Made by a program: the position numbers and the translations under genes. Below, one piece after another: positions 53,378-63,729 of a stretch of DNA of 64,000 bases. Within the stretch, counting starts at the first letter, position 1. Every line of letters starts with the position of its first letter. The DNA lies in assembly GCA_965240325.2 (NCBI GenBank), contig OZ251239.1, positions 682,001 to 746,000 of the forward strand. The letters run 5' to 3'. The stretch comes from Rebecca billardiae RCC1528. Lineage: Eukaryota > Haptophyta. The notes under the pieces were generated by a model. It saw only the letters and a list, made by a program, of their open reading frames with translations, was not told the origin of the DNA and ran no database searches.

Positions 53378-56300
53378 TCAGCCGGCGTCGTGCGCCGGCC
53401 AGCCCGGCATGCTGTGGTGTGCCACAGGCATGTGCGCGTGGCGCGCGCTCGGCACGCAGCCGTGCATGTGGTGATGATACGGCTGGTGGTGCGCTTGCTG
53501 CAGGTGGTGCTGGTGATGGTGCTGCGCGTACACGGGCGCATGGTGCGAGTGCACGGCCGCGCCCGTGGGGTCCCAGTGTGCGTGCGGCACGCAATGCGCC
53601 ATCCCGCCCCCGGACATGTACAGCTGGCCGTGACTGCAGTGGTGTCCCGGCGGCGCGCACGAGCATGCAGCGCCCGCGTATGGCTGCATGCCCGCGGCTC
53701 CGTAGTGTGCCGCGCCGCCGCCGGCGCCGCCTGCGCCGCCGCCGCACATCATGTGATGTGGGTACGAGGCATGGGCGTGGGGGGCGGGCTCGGCGGCGTG
53801 CGCGGCGTGCACGGGCGCGTGCGCGCCGCCCGAGCCCGCGCCCGGCGCGCCATCCGCCATTGGCCCCGCCCCGCCGCGCATCGGCGACAGACCGAGCGAG
53901 TACGCGCGCCCCGCGCCCGGCTGCTGGGCGGTCGGCGGGTGGGCGGCCGCGCCGCCACCGCCGTAAGCGCACGCGCCGCCCTGCATCGCGTGCGCGCACG
54001 CGTGCGCGTGCGCGCACGCGTGCGGCGGCGCGTGCGGCGGCGCGTGGCGCGGGTACTGGTCGGTGGAGCGCGCGATCACGCGCTGCGCCGGCGACGCGCG
54101 CATCGGCCCCGGCTGCGCCCCGGCGGGCGGCTCAGCGCGTGCGGCGTAGGCGCCGGCCGCGGCGGCATGGCGCGGCGGCAGCTCTGCAGCGCCGCCGTGC
54201 GCCGCGGTGCTCACCGCCACGCCGTGCGCGACACGGGTGCCGAGCTGCGAAGGCTCCACAGACGATAAGTCCACGGGCACCGCCTGGGCCTGCAGCTGCG
54301 CGGAGCCAAGCAGTGTGCCCTGCACCATTGGCGTGCCGCCCGCCGCACCGGCCAGCACCGGCGACGCCGTCGCAAACGCCGTGGCCGCGGCGCCGGGCTC
54401 CGCGCCGCGCCCGCGCGCGCCGCGCCCGCGGCCGCGGCCGCGGCCGCGGCCGCGCCCACGGCCACGGCCTCGCGCGGCTGCGTCGTCTGCGCCCTGCGGC
54501 ATCGGCGCTGCAGACGTGACACACCAGCCATCCATCGGCGGCGCGCCGACCGCGGCTCCGAGCCCGTGCTGCATCGGCGGCGCTGTCGCGTGCGTCGGCG
54601 CCGTCGTCGGCACGCAGTACGCACCGCAGCAGCCAGCTGCGCCGCCTGCGCCGCACACGGTCGCTGCCATTGGCCGCCCAGCCGGCGCGGCGCCGGCGTG
54701 CGGCGCGGCGCCACGCCCGGCGCCGCCCGCGGCGGCCGCGCCGCCCGCCGGCCGCCCAGGCGTGGGCATGCCAAACGGCGACGGCTGGCTGCCCGCCGGG
54801 AAGGCCATCAGCTGCGGCATGCCGCCGCCGCCCGCGAGCGGCTGCTGCGAGCCCATCGCCGCCTGGCCCAGGCCGTGCTGCGCGTGCCCGTACAGCGGCG
54901 CCGGCGCCGCGCCGGCGCTGCCGTGATGCGGCGCCGGTCCGTGCCCCGAGCGGCTGGGGTGCGCGCCATGGCCCGAGCCAGCGAGCGCGCTGGTCTCGGC
55001 CCCGGGCGGAGCTCCGTGCCCGCCGAGCCCGGGCTGCGCGCACGCGCGGCTCCCCGCGGGCTGCAGCCCAAAGCGCGGCGGCTGCTGCTGCTGCGCCGCC
55101 GCCGCCGCCCCAGAAGCCAGGGCGCCGGCGCCGCCGACGCCCGCCGGATCGCTCGAACGGCCGGGCTCCGAGCTGCTGCCGCCGGGCGCTAGGAACCGAT
55201 CGGTGTGCTGCGGCAGCAGCGCGCTGCCCTGGGGCGGAGGCAGCAGCGCGCCGCCCTGCGCGCGCGCGCCGGCGGCGCCACGCTGCAGCTCGGCCGCGCG
55301 CTCGAGCTGGGAGGGCCTCGGCGCGCCGCCCAGACTCGGTGGCGTGCCGCCCGCGCCGGCGCGCACGGTGGCCGGTCGCCCGGCCGGCGCGGCCGGCTTG
55401 GGCGCGGCCGCCTTGCCCGCGCCACGCCCGCCGCCCGCGGCAGAGCGCTGCGGCGCCGCGCCGATCGCGTTGCGCATGCGGCCGCGCCGCGCCCACACGC
55501 GCCGGCCGCGCGCGCCCGCGGCGGCGCCCGCGGCTGGCAGCATGTCTGGCGCCTGACCGCTGCCCTCGTCGTCAGGCGCGAGCTGCGCGCTGCCGGCCGC
55601 ACCGCCCGCGCCGGCCGCGCGCGCGCCCGCCGGCGCCGCGCCTGTCCACCCCAGCTCGTTCATGGGCAGCGCCGACTCGCACGCCCCGAGCGCACTCGGC
55701 TCGGCGCGCTGCGGCGAGGGCGGCTCGGATGACAAGGCGGCTGGCGTCCGGGTGGCGCCGGACTGCCGGTTGCCAGCGGGCGCGGCGCCGGCGGGCTTGG
55801 CAGCGGCGCCGCGCGCGCGCCCGCGGCCACGGCCGGCGGGCGCGGCCGCGCCGGCGGCGCGCGCGCGGCCCCGGCCGAGGCCTCGGCCGGCAGCCGCGGC
55901 CGCGCCGACCGACGTCCGCGCGGAGCCACGGCCGCGCGCCTCGGCGCGCCCGCGCCCGGCCCCCCTCGCGCCGTGAGCGCGGCCGCCGCGGCCGCGCACG
56001 GCCGGCTCCGGCGGAGCAGGCGGCAGCGAGGCCGCCGGTGCGGCCGCGGCGGGCTCGACGGGGGCGACGGCGGGTTCGGGCGGCGCGGCCTTCGAGCCCG
56101 CGCCACTGCACGAGCCGGTCACCGCCGCCGCCTCGCTCGCGCTCCCCTCGGAGCGTGCGCGCTTATTGCTCGCCGAGCCGCGGGGCGCCTTGGCCCGGCC
56201 CGCGCCCTCCGCGCCCGCGCCCGTGCGCGCGCGCTTCGAGCCCGCCGCGGCCGCGCCGCCCGTGCTACGCTTGAGCAGGCGCTGCAGCGTGGCCTGCGTC

Positions 56301-57321
56301 CGGGCAGGGCGCACGCGGCGTGCCGGGCGCGTGCCGTCCCGCGTGAGCGCGTGAGCGCTCGCGCACGCACGTGCGCCCCGGCGCTCGCCGCAGCTGCCGA
56401 GCGCGGGCGCGCGCGCGCGCGGCCCTGGCCAGTCGAGCAGCGGCGATCGTGCCGCGCGCGCGGCGAGCGGCGCGCGAGGGCGCGGGTCGCGGGTCGCGGG
56501 TCGCGGCGCGGCGCACCGGCATGATGTCCTCCTCGTCCCCGTCCTCGTATACCACGTGGAAGCCGAAGCGGTTCACCGCGTGCACCCGCCCCTTGTAGTC
56601 GCCATCTGCGAACGTCTTAACAAACTGTCGGCCAATCAGCTTGCGGCGCTCGGCACACACCTCACAAAACCACTTGCCGCGCGGCACCTTGTCGAGGCCG
56701 ACGCAGTGCGTGTGGAACGCGCCGTCGCACGCGTCGCAGAGGAGCGTCGAGTCCTCGTACTCCGGCACGCCGCACACCTTGCACACGTCGCTCGCCTCCT
56801 TCGCGCGCCGCCGGACAGTGCCGGCGGCTGGCTGAGCGGCGCGCGTGCGCGGCTCGGCCGCATCAGCCTTGGGCGGCGGCGGGGCGACGCTCCCGTGCCG
56901 GGTGTTCAGCGCGCGGCGGATACGTCGCGCGGACACGTCCGTCTCGCAGTCGCCGTCGTCGTCTGCGTCGTGCGCGCGCAGGGCGCGCGCGCGCGCGCGC
57001 AGCGTGAGCGGCGCTCACGCGACGGATGTCAAGGAGCCGGGTGCGCGACGCGGGCGGCGCGCGCGCACAGAGGATGGAGTAGTACACGCCGCCCTCGCTG
57101 CTCATGCGCGTATCCGTGACGACGCCCGGGTACCACGCGCCCTGGCCGCCGAAGTTGCCCTGCACGCTGTCGCCCGTGGCGAACGCATAGTCGGATTGAG
57201 CGCCGGCCGCCTTGGACGATGCCCGCGCCGCGCCAGCGTTGCCAGCAGGCGCGGCGGACGGGGAGACGGGCTCGAGCTGATCGATCGGCTCGAGATCGGG
57301 CGGGCTACTCGTGAGCTCCAT
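53378..57321 (-). CDS. Tudor-PHD-Tudor chromatin reader with long disordered tail
   Basis: Three exons, 57321-57069, 56962-56517 and 56293-53378, give 1204 residues. A first Tudor-like domain (about 46-105: FATGDSVQGNF, AWYPGVVTDTR, YYSILYDDGDCETDV) is restored across intron 1; the junction codon makes the Tyr of YDDGD. A C4HC3 PHD finger follows (Cys145, 148, 160, 163, His168, Cys171, 184, 187; LLCDACDGAFHTHCV). A second Tudor-like domain (about 200-245: FADGDYKGRVHAV, FHVVYEDGDEEDI) is completed across intron 2 by ATLQRLLKR. PHD and Tudor modules read histone methyl-lysine, so a nuclear chromatin role is inferred. Exon 3 is about 970 residues of Ala/Gly/Pro with GRGRGRGRGRG runs (AT-hook/RGG-like) and a His-rich end (HHQHHLQQAHHQPYHHH). 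The frame is also open to an ATG at 57609, but that extension looks non-coding. Confidence 0.8.
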
Positions 57322-57632
57322 CACCACGTCGGGACGCCTCGTCTGCGGAGTCCCGAGCGGTGCCGCTGCAAGCTCAGCGCCCCGGGAGCTCGGGGGCAGT
57401 CGGGCACCACCACGGTTCGGCCAAGAGTTCGGCTGCGGTTTGAGCAAGGGCCGTAGTTTGAGGGAGGCCTTGATTGTAGCCGCCGGGCAGTTCGGCGGGC
57501 TGTTCCGTCGGGCTGCGGCGGGTGCTCGCACGACGTAACGAAGCGCAGCGGGAGGACCACCCTTGGCGGAGGACACTGCCTGGCCTCGATCGAGAACGTT
57601 CGAGCGCATTGATGGCCTTCAGACTGCCTTGA
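57322..57632. promoter_or_regulatory. Divergent spacer, Tudor-PHD gene / amidase
   Basis: 311 bp between the preferred starts. If the Tudor-PHD protein starts at the upstream ATG (57609) the spacer would be only 23 bp. The lower residue bias of the extension argues that 57322-57609 is leader or promoter DNA. Confidence 0.4.
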
Positions 57633-59561
57633 ATGCGGAGGAGCGGGCGGCGAGCGGCGACGATCGACATGGCGGCCATCGACTTGAAACGCGTGGCCGC
57701 GCTGCTCGCGGGGGAGCCGTACCCGATCTCGTCGCCCGAGGCGGACCCGTCGGTGCCCGTGCTGGGCGAGGGCGGCTACGACATCCGCCCCGTCGCCGCG
57801 CCCGTCGCCACGGGCCTCAAGCTCCGTGTGCTCGAGTACGTGCTCACGCGCACGCCGATTGGGCGGTGGCTGCGCCGCACGCTGCTCACGCTCAACTCGG
57901 TGCACAAGGTGCGCGAGCTGGCGGCGCAGGTGGGCACGTCCGCGCCGGTGGTGTACCAGCCCGTGCGCTCGCTCAGCGCCGCGCAGCACGCCGCGCACGC
58001 CGAGCTCGCCGCCGCGCCCGAGTCGGCGGCGGCGCTCCGCGCCGGCTGGCCGAGCCACGCGCTGCCGCCGCACCGGCCATGCTGGAGCGTGGAGGACTAC
58101 GCTGCAGCGTACCGCGACGGCCGGACGGAGCCGCTCGACGTCGCGCGCGCGGTCCTCGCCGGCGCCGCGCAGCTGCAGCACCTCCGCCCCTTCGTCTGCC
58201 TCGACGGCGCGCGGCTGCTCGCAGACGCGGCCGCGTCGGCCGAGCGCCACCGGCGCGCAGAGCCGCTCGGCGTGTGGGATGGCGTGCCCGTGGCGATCAA
58301 GGACGAGCTCGACGTGGCGGGGCTGCCCACCACGCACGGCACGCACCACGCCGCGCCGCCCGCCGAGCGCGACGACGTGCTCGTCGCGCGGCTGCGCGCC
58401 GCAGGTGCGCTCATCGTCGGCAAGACGTCGATGCACGAAGTGGGCGTGCAGCCGCTCGGCTTCAACTGCAAGCTCGGCGGCCCGCGCAACCCGTTCGACC
58501 CGGGGCGGTACCCGGGCGGCTCGTCGTCCGGCTCGGCCGTCGCCGTCAGCTGCGGCCTCGTCCCCGTCGCCATCGGCCTCGACGGCGGCGGCTCCATCCG
58601 GATCCCGGCCGCGCTGAGCGGCTGCGTCGGGCTCGCGCCCACGTTTGGCTCGGTGCCGGTGAGCAGCCGCTCAGCGTACCTGAGCTCGATGGTGCACGTC
58701 GGCCCGCTGGCGACGTGCGTGCGCGACGCGGCGCTGGCGCACCTGCTGCTCGCGCGCCCGGTGCACAACCACCCGTACACGCAGCTGTACGGCCTCGACG
58801 GCCCGCCGCCGCCGCACTGCGCCGCGCTGCACCGCACGCGCGACCTGCGCGGCGTGCGCGTCGGCGTGATGCGCGCGCAGCTCGAGGACGCGCAACCGGA
58901 CGTGGTGCGCGCGTGCCGCGCGGCGCTGGGCGCGCTCGAGGCGCACGGCGCGACGCTGGTGGAGGTGGCGATCCCGCACATGCACGCGCTCTCGCTCGCG
59001 CACGGCCTGGCGATCGCCGCGGAGTTTGGCGCCGCGCACGACCGCGACAGCTCGCGCGGGCACGCGTTCGAGCCGCCGACGCGCATCAACCTCGGCCTCG
59101 CGTCGGCGCTCACCGCGCCCGAGCTGCTCGCGTGCAACCGGCTGCGCGGCTGGGCGTTCGCGCTCGTGCGCGAGCTGTTCGGCGGGAAGGTGGACGCGCT
59201 GGCCACGCCGACCACGCCGTGCACCGCGCCGCCCCTCCGCGCCGCCGCGGAGCAGTCTGGCGAGAGCAACACCGGGCTGATCGTCGCGCTGATGAAGCAC
59301 ATCTTCCTGGCGAACCTGCTCGGGCTGCCGGCGCTGAGCGTGCCGGTCGGGTACGGCGCCGACGGGCTGCCGATCGGGCTGCAGCTCGTCGGCGCGCACT
59401 ACGACGAGGCGACCGTGCTGCGCCTCGCGCACGCGGTCGAGCTGAGCGCTGAGCTCCCACGCCGGCGCGCCCCCCCGGCCGCGGCCTTCTTCGACCTTCC
59501 TGCGCACCTCGGGCTCGGCGCGCGCGCGGTCGTCGACGCCGCCGACGTGCTCACCGAGTGA
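57633..59561 (+). CDS. Amidase-signature family enzyme (FAAH-like)
   Basis: A single-exon 642-residue protein; the second ATG at 57669 (MAAIDLKRV) has the better initiation context and would give 630 residues. The amidase-signature Ser-Ser-Lys triad is intact: Lys223 in VAIKDELDVAG, the cis-Ser within YPGGSSSGSAVAV (Ser297-299) and the nucleophile Ser321 in LDGGGSIRIPAA. The VGKTSMHEVG and GPLATCVRDAAL blocks also fit the family. A long N-terminal part (residues 1-150) precedes the core, as in plant and animal fatty-acid amide hydrolases, so hydrolysis of an N-acyl amide is a reasonable guess. A GatA role in the tRNA amidotransferase is less likely because of this extension. No clear membrane anchor is present. 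Confidence 0.88.
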   Translation: MRRSGRRAATIDMAAIDLKRVAALLAGEPYPISSPEADPSVPVLGEGGYDIRPVAAPVATGLKLRVLEYVLTRTPIGRWLRRTLLTLNSVHKVRELAAQVGTSAPVVYQPVRSLSAAQHAAHAELAAAPESAAALRAGWPSHALPPHRPCWSVEDYAAAYRDGRTEPLDVARAVLAGAAQLQHLRPFVCLDGARLLADAAASAERHRRAEPLGVWDGVPVAIKDELDVAGLPTTHGTHHAAPPAERDDVLVARLRAAGALIVGKTSMHEVGVQPLGFNCKLGGPRNPFDPGRYPGGSSSGSAVAVSCGLVPVAIGLDGGGSIRIPAALSGCVGLAPTFGSVPVSSRSAYLSSMVHVGPLATCVRDAALAHLLLARPVHNHPYTQLYGLDGPPPPHCAALHRTRDLRGVRVGVMRAQLEDAQPDVVRACRAALGALEAHGATLVEVAIPHMHALSLAHGLAIAAEFGAAHDRDSSRGHAFEPPTRINLGLASALTAPELLACNRLRGWAFALVRELFGGKVDALATPTTPCTAPPLRAAAEQSGESNTGLIVALMKHIFLANLLGLPALSVPVGYGADGLPIGLQLVGAHYDEATVLRLAHAVELSAELPRRRAPPAAAFFDLPAHLGLGARAVVDAADVLTE

Positions 59562-60425
59562 GGGGCACCAGGCGCGACACCGGATTCTGAGTCCGGACCA
59601 GAGTTGATGAATGATGCTGCGCTTGTTCAGGGGACGACCATGGGGGTACTTGGCTAATTCGTCATGATCATAGACAATTAGCGTGGGTCGTAAGGTCATC
59701 ATATCGTTTGTGTGGGTATCCCTGGGTATACATAGGAACAATTTACCAATGTTCTTCTGGATCATTCCGGTTTCGTTCGGAGTAGGGAATTGGTGTGTCC
59801 AGGGTTCAGCGGATGGTACCGAGATGTTAGGGCGGCACATACAGATTCGTGACGAATTTGAACTGCTCATACCTTGTGGTGCTCTGTCTCATACCACCTT
59901 CGATGGAGATTTTGAGGAGATCGAATGGCCAGGTTGTGAAAGTGAGCGCAAACTTGGCCATACTCACATTCGCTTCCAAATCGGACTTTTCCCCGGGTAC
60001 TCCAGCAATTGCTTCCAGGCTTGTGAGGGCGCATCCTTAAAAAATGTTCTCACATGTGTTTTAAGTCTTCTCTTCGAGCTAGGCAAGAGCGGCACCCGCC
60101 TTCACCCGCATTGTATTCGCGCCATGCAGGAATGTGAGATAATCGCGCACTCGAACTACTCCGGCCCGCCAATCAGCGCCCTGCAACTGCAAGCGTCGTT
60201 GATTTCAACCCGCATCAATCTATTGATTCATCCATATCAGATCTTTCGGAGAGATGCTTCGAGTCGTTTATACCTCTTGGGCCGGTCAGTTCTTCCGGTG
60301 AACGTCACCCGCCGAAGCGCGGTAAACATTCGCTCATCAGCTCTGCGCAACATCGGGCCAGCCCAGCCCGCCCCGCCCTTCCCAAGCGAGCGCCTCGCGC
60401 TCTATCCCCACTCTACCCGCCGCCG
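59562..60425. other. AT-richer island with a 250-codon open frame
   Basis: The composition drops to roughly half GC here, unlike the coding DNA on both sides. On the + strand one frame is open from 59674 to beyond 60425 (first ATG 59749, MFFWIIPVSFGVGNWCV...). Stops are frequent in the other frames, so a run this long is unlikely by chance. Its residues are balanced and unlike the Arg/Ala-rich shadows elsewhere, but I recognise no domain. It runs out of frame into the histidine kinase. It could be a decayed or unrecognised gene, or an exon. The last about 200 bp must hold the histidine kinase promoter and leader. Confidence 0.45.
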
Positions 60426-63330
60426 ATGGGCGGCTCGCGCACGTCAGAGCGCGGGCAGTGCCAGACGCAGCTACACCTCGCCTCGGAGGCCACTTCCGAG
60501 GACCTCGAGACCGCGTACTCCACGAGCAGCTTCACGCCCGAGAGCGATGACGGGCTGTGGGACATGCAGCTGCCGCACGACTTCGACCAGGACATCGAGA
60601 CCCTGCCCGCGCTGAAGCGCACGTGGCGGGGCGCGTTCGTGGACATCATCGTCGAGCGAGCCTACCGCTACGACGTCTTCCTGCCGAACCTCGGCGCCAG
60701 CATGAGCCGCGTCTTCTGGGTCACCGCCGTGTTCAACACGCTCACGTTCCTGCCGCTCGCCTTCACCGCCGACGCGGACGACCCGTCGTGGGCGACGGGC
60801 TGGATCGCGAACCTGGTGATCATGAGCGGGCTCATCGCCTTCGGCCAGTGCTTCCGCTCCCGGACCTTCTGCCACGTGCCCATGCGCCTGATGGAGCCGG
60901 TCGCGACCGCGCTGCTGATCGTGCTCGCGCTCTTCCTGCGCTGGCACCAGCTGCTCGTCCCCTCGACGCCGTGCGCGTCGAACTCGACGCTGATGCTCCG
61001 GCTCGGCGCGTTCATGGTGCTCGTCTCCGCCTTCGTCAACCTCACCGTCCCCGCCTTCCTCACCGTCGCCGTCGTCTCCGTCTCGCTCGCCGCCGCGCTC
61101 GACATGTCCTTCCCCGACGCGGCGGGCTGGTGCCCGCTCAACCTGGCCAACCTGTGCCTGCTCGCGGTGGGCGCGACGGTGTGCCGGTACCACCTGGCCA
61201 ACTCGTCGCGCGTCGCCTGGGCCTTCAAGCGCTCCGTCATCCAAGCGCAGCACGGGCGCAAGACCACGCTCCTCGAGTTTGAGCGCGCGCGCGCCGATCG
61301 TTACCGCGAGCAGCGCCGAGAGCGGGTGCGCGCCTCCCCGCGCGCCGCGCCGAGCCGCGCCGCCCCCTCGCGCGCGCACGGCCTGAGCGGCGGGGCGCGC
61401 GAGGCCGGCGAGGCACGGGGGGCGGGCTCGGCTTGGCCCGGGCCGGCGCGCCGCCGTCACGCCGCGCGCGCAATGCCACCGCTCGCTCACCCTCCGTGCT
61501 ACGCTACGGCCGTGCCGCCTGCCCGCGCGCGGCGTGCACGCGCCGTGCTCCGTCCCCGCCCGCAGGAGCTGAGCAAGAAGGTGGAGCTGGCGGAGGAGGG
61601 CAAGGCGGCGCGCTCGCGGCTGATCCGCACGGTGATGCACGACCTGCGCTCGCCGCTGCTCTCCATCCTCAACGTGACCAAGATGCTCATCGGCATGGAG
61701 AGCACCACGACGCTTGCCGACAAGGGCGTGAACGAGGGCATCGACGCGCTGTGCGCGTGCTCGACGCTCATGGAGTGCATCGTCTCCGACATGCTCGACT
61801 TCGAGCGGATCGACATGGGGCGGCTCGTGCTGATGCACCGGCCGTTCACGCTGGCCAAGCTGCTCGCCGACACGTACGCGACGTTCGACGGCCTCGCGAA
61901 CGAGAAGGGCGTCCGGCTGACGCACGCCGTACTCGACGATCAGCTCGCAGAGACGGTGTACATGGGCGACAAGTGGCGGCTGCAGCAGTGCCTCAACAAC
62001 GGCGTGTCCAACGCGCTCAAGTTCACCGACCGCGGCGGCACCGTGCAGTTCCGCGTGTGGCTCGGCGAGGAGGACAAGCGCACGCAGGCGGGGATGCACC
62101 GGCTGCACATCGCCATCGCCGACAGCGGCATCGGCCTCTCGGAGAATGAGCTCAAGGCGATCAACTCAGGCAAGGTGTTCACGCAGGTGGGGCGCGGCCA
62201 GCTGCAGGGGAAGGGCGGCACCGGCCTGGGCATCTCGATCACGCAGTCGATCCTCGCGATGCACAACGACTCGGAGCTGATCGTCACGTCGGGCGGCGAC
62301 GGCCAGGGCACCAACTTCGAGATCACGCTCTACCTCGAGGTGGCGGAGCCGGGCAAGCCGGGCTCGCACAGCCCGCTGCTCACGTCGAGCGCCGACGAGT
62401 CGCTCCAAGCCCACGAGATGCGGCGCGAGGTCGCGCGCGCGAGCCCGTCCACCATCCGCATGCACTTTGCGGCCGCGGCGGCGTCGCCGCCGCCGGTCGA
62501 GCCCGCGCGCGAGCCGTCGACGGACTCGGAGACGGAGTCCCGCCCGGTCTCACGCCGCATGTCGGTCCTCGAGGCGCCGGCAAAGGAGCTGCCTCCGTCG
62601 TTCTGCTGCCTGCACGTGGAGGTGTGCGCGCGCGCGCCGCCCGCGCGCGCCCGTGCGCGCGCCGCGCGCGGGGCGAGGTGTGCGGGCTCCGCCGCCTCAC
62701 GCACGCCCCGCCCGCCGCCCCGCGCCGCGCCGCGTGGCACAGGACGACACCTTCCTCCAGCTCACGATGCCGCACGCCACCTTCATCCGCGCAAAGTGCC
62801 GCTGGGAGACGGCGGACAACGGCGAGGTCGCGCTCGAGATGGTTGCCCACCGGCAGACGACCGGGCTGCCTCCGTACGAGATCATCGTGATGGACAACCA
62901 GGTGCGTGCCGCGCGCTCGCGCTCGCGCTGCGCGAGCGCGCCTTCACGCGCGCGGTGGCTGCTTGCGCGGGGCGCGCTCGCGGCGGATGGTGGTCGCTGG
63001 CAGGGGCGCGGCCGTCTTTCGCGCAGAGCCCGCCGCCCGCGGCCTCACTCGCGCTCGCGCCCGCGCCGCCCCGCGCGCGCACGCGCCGCCGTGCAGATGC
63101 CGCGGATGAACGGCTGCGCCGCGGTGCGCGAGCTGCGCGCGAGCGGGTACACCGGCATCATCATCGGCATGACGGGCGACCCGATCGGCTCGCCCGAGCG
63201 CGGCGAGTTCGAGGCGGCGGGGCTGAGCGCGTGCGTCGAGAAGGACACCTCCGGCACCGACTACATCGTGCAGGTGATCCGCTCGTTCTGCCGGGCGCCG
63301 GAGGCGCCGGTGCTCGTCGCGGGCGCGTAA
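60426..63330 (+). CDS. Membrane hybrid histidine kinase with receiver domain
   Basis: Four exons, 60426-61325, 61566-62621, 62743-62901 and 63097-63330, all phase 0, give 782 residues. Residues about 95-275 hold six predicted membrane helices (first VFWVTAVFNTLTFLPLAF, last NLCLLAVGATVC), then a coiled coil split by intron 1 (RYREQRRER|ELSKKVELAEE). The HisKA H-box is TVMHDLRSPLLSIL (His325). The ATPase has N-box LNNGVSNALKF (about 443), ADSGIGLS (Asp486) and GKGGTGLGI (about 515). The receiver is built from exons 2-4: HVEDD (651-654), phosphoacceptor Asp703 in IVMDNQMP, Thr731 in MTGD and Lys754 in VEKDT. The layout suits a sensor whose signal is seen by the membrane part; no PAS or CHASE domain is visible, so the ligand is unknown. 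Phosphorelay through a separate HPt protein is expected. Confidence 0.92.
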
Positions 63331-63729
63331 GCGCGACGCCCACAGGCGGCGACGCGCTCGTTGTGGCGGCACGATGGCTTGGAGCCGACGCGCGCGCGTA
63401 CTCTGACGGGGGCGCCAGCCGCCTCGTGGCTTGTCGTGGCACGTGACAGACTGACACACTACGTGAGTGAGTTCAGCAGCATCATCTGATTCATCAGCAT
63501 TCATCGTCGTCAGCACATTCATTCATCATTATTCAGTCAATGGCATCCATCAGGCTTATTAGCAGTCTCACTTCAATCTTCATTCGTTCAGAACGCGCTC
63601 GCGGTGAAGTGAAGACGAACGGTCATCATCCAAGTGATGCGCTGGCGGTCGCGGCGGCTGCAGCCCCGCGCGCCGCGCATGATCTAACTCGGCTGCCGAG
63701 CCATGTGAGAGTCCGCGCCGCCTCGGGCA
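63331..63729. other. 3' flank of the histidine kinase, no gene seen
   Basis: AT-richer and rich in TCATCA/CATTCATT repeats at 63470-63545. Nothing else recognisable. Confidence 0.4.

Noticed and set aside
57322-57609. N-terminal extension of the Tudor-PHD protein from the ATG at 57609
   Set aside because: The 96 extra residues have no domain and look unlike the rest, and they would leave only 23 bp to the amidase start. The ATG at 57321 is preferred but not proven.
61326-61565. Coding insertion between the membrane part and the HisKA domain of the histidine kinase
   Set aside because: The 240 bp are open in frame and a multiple of 3, but are Arg/Ala/Pro-rich, start GTGCGCGC and end CGCAG. 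Removing them restores a continuous coiled coil, so this is an intron.
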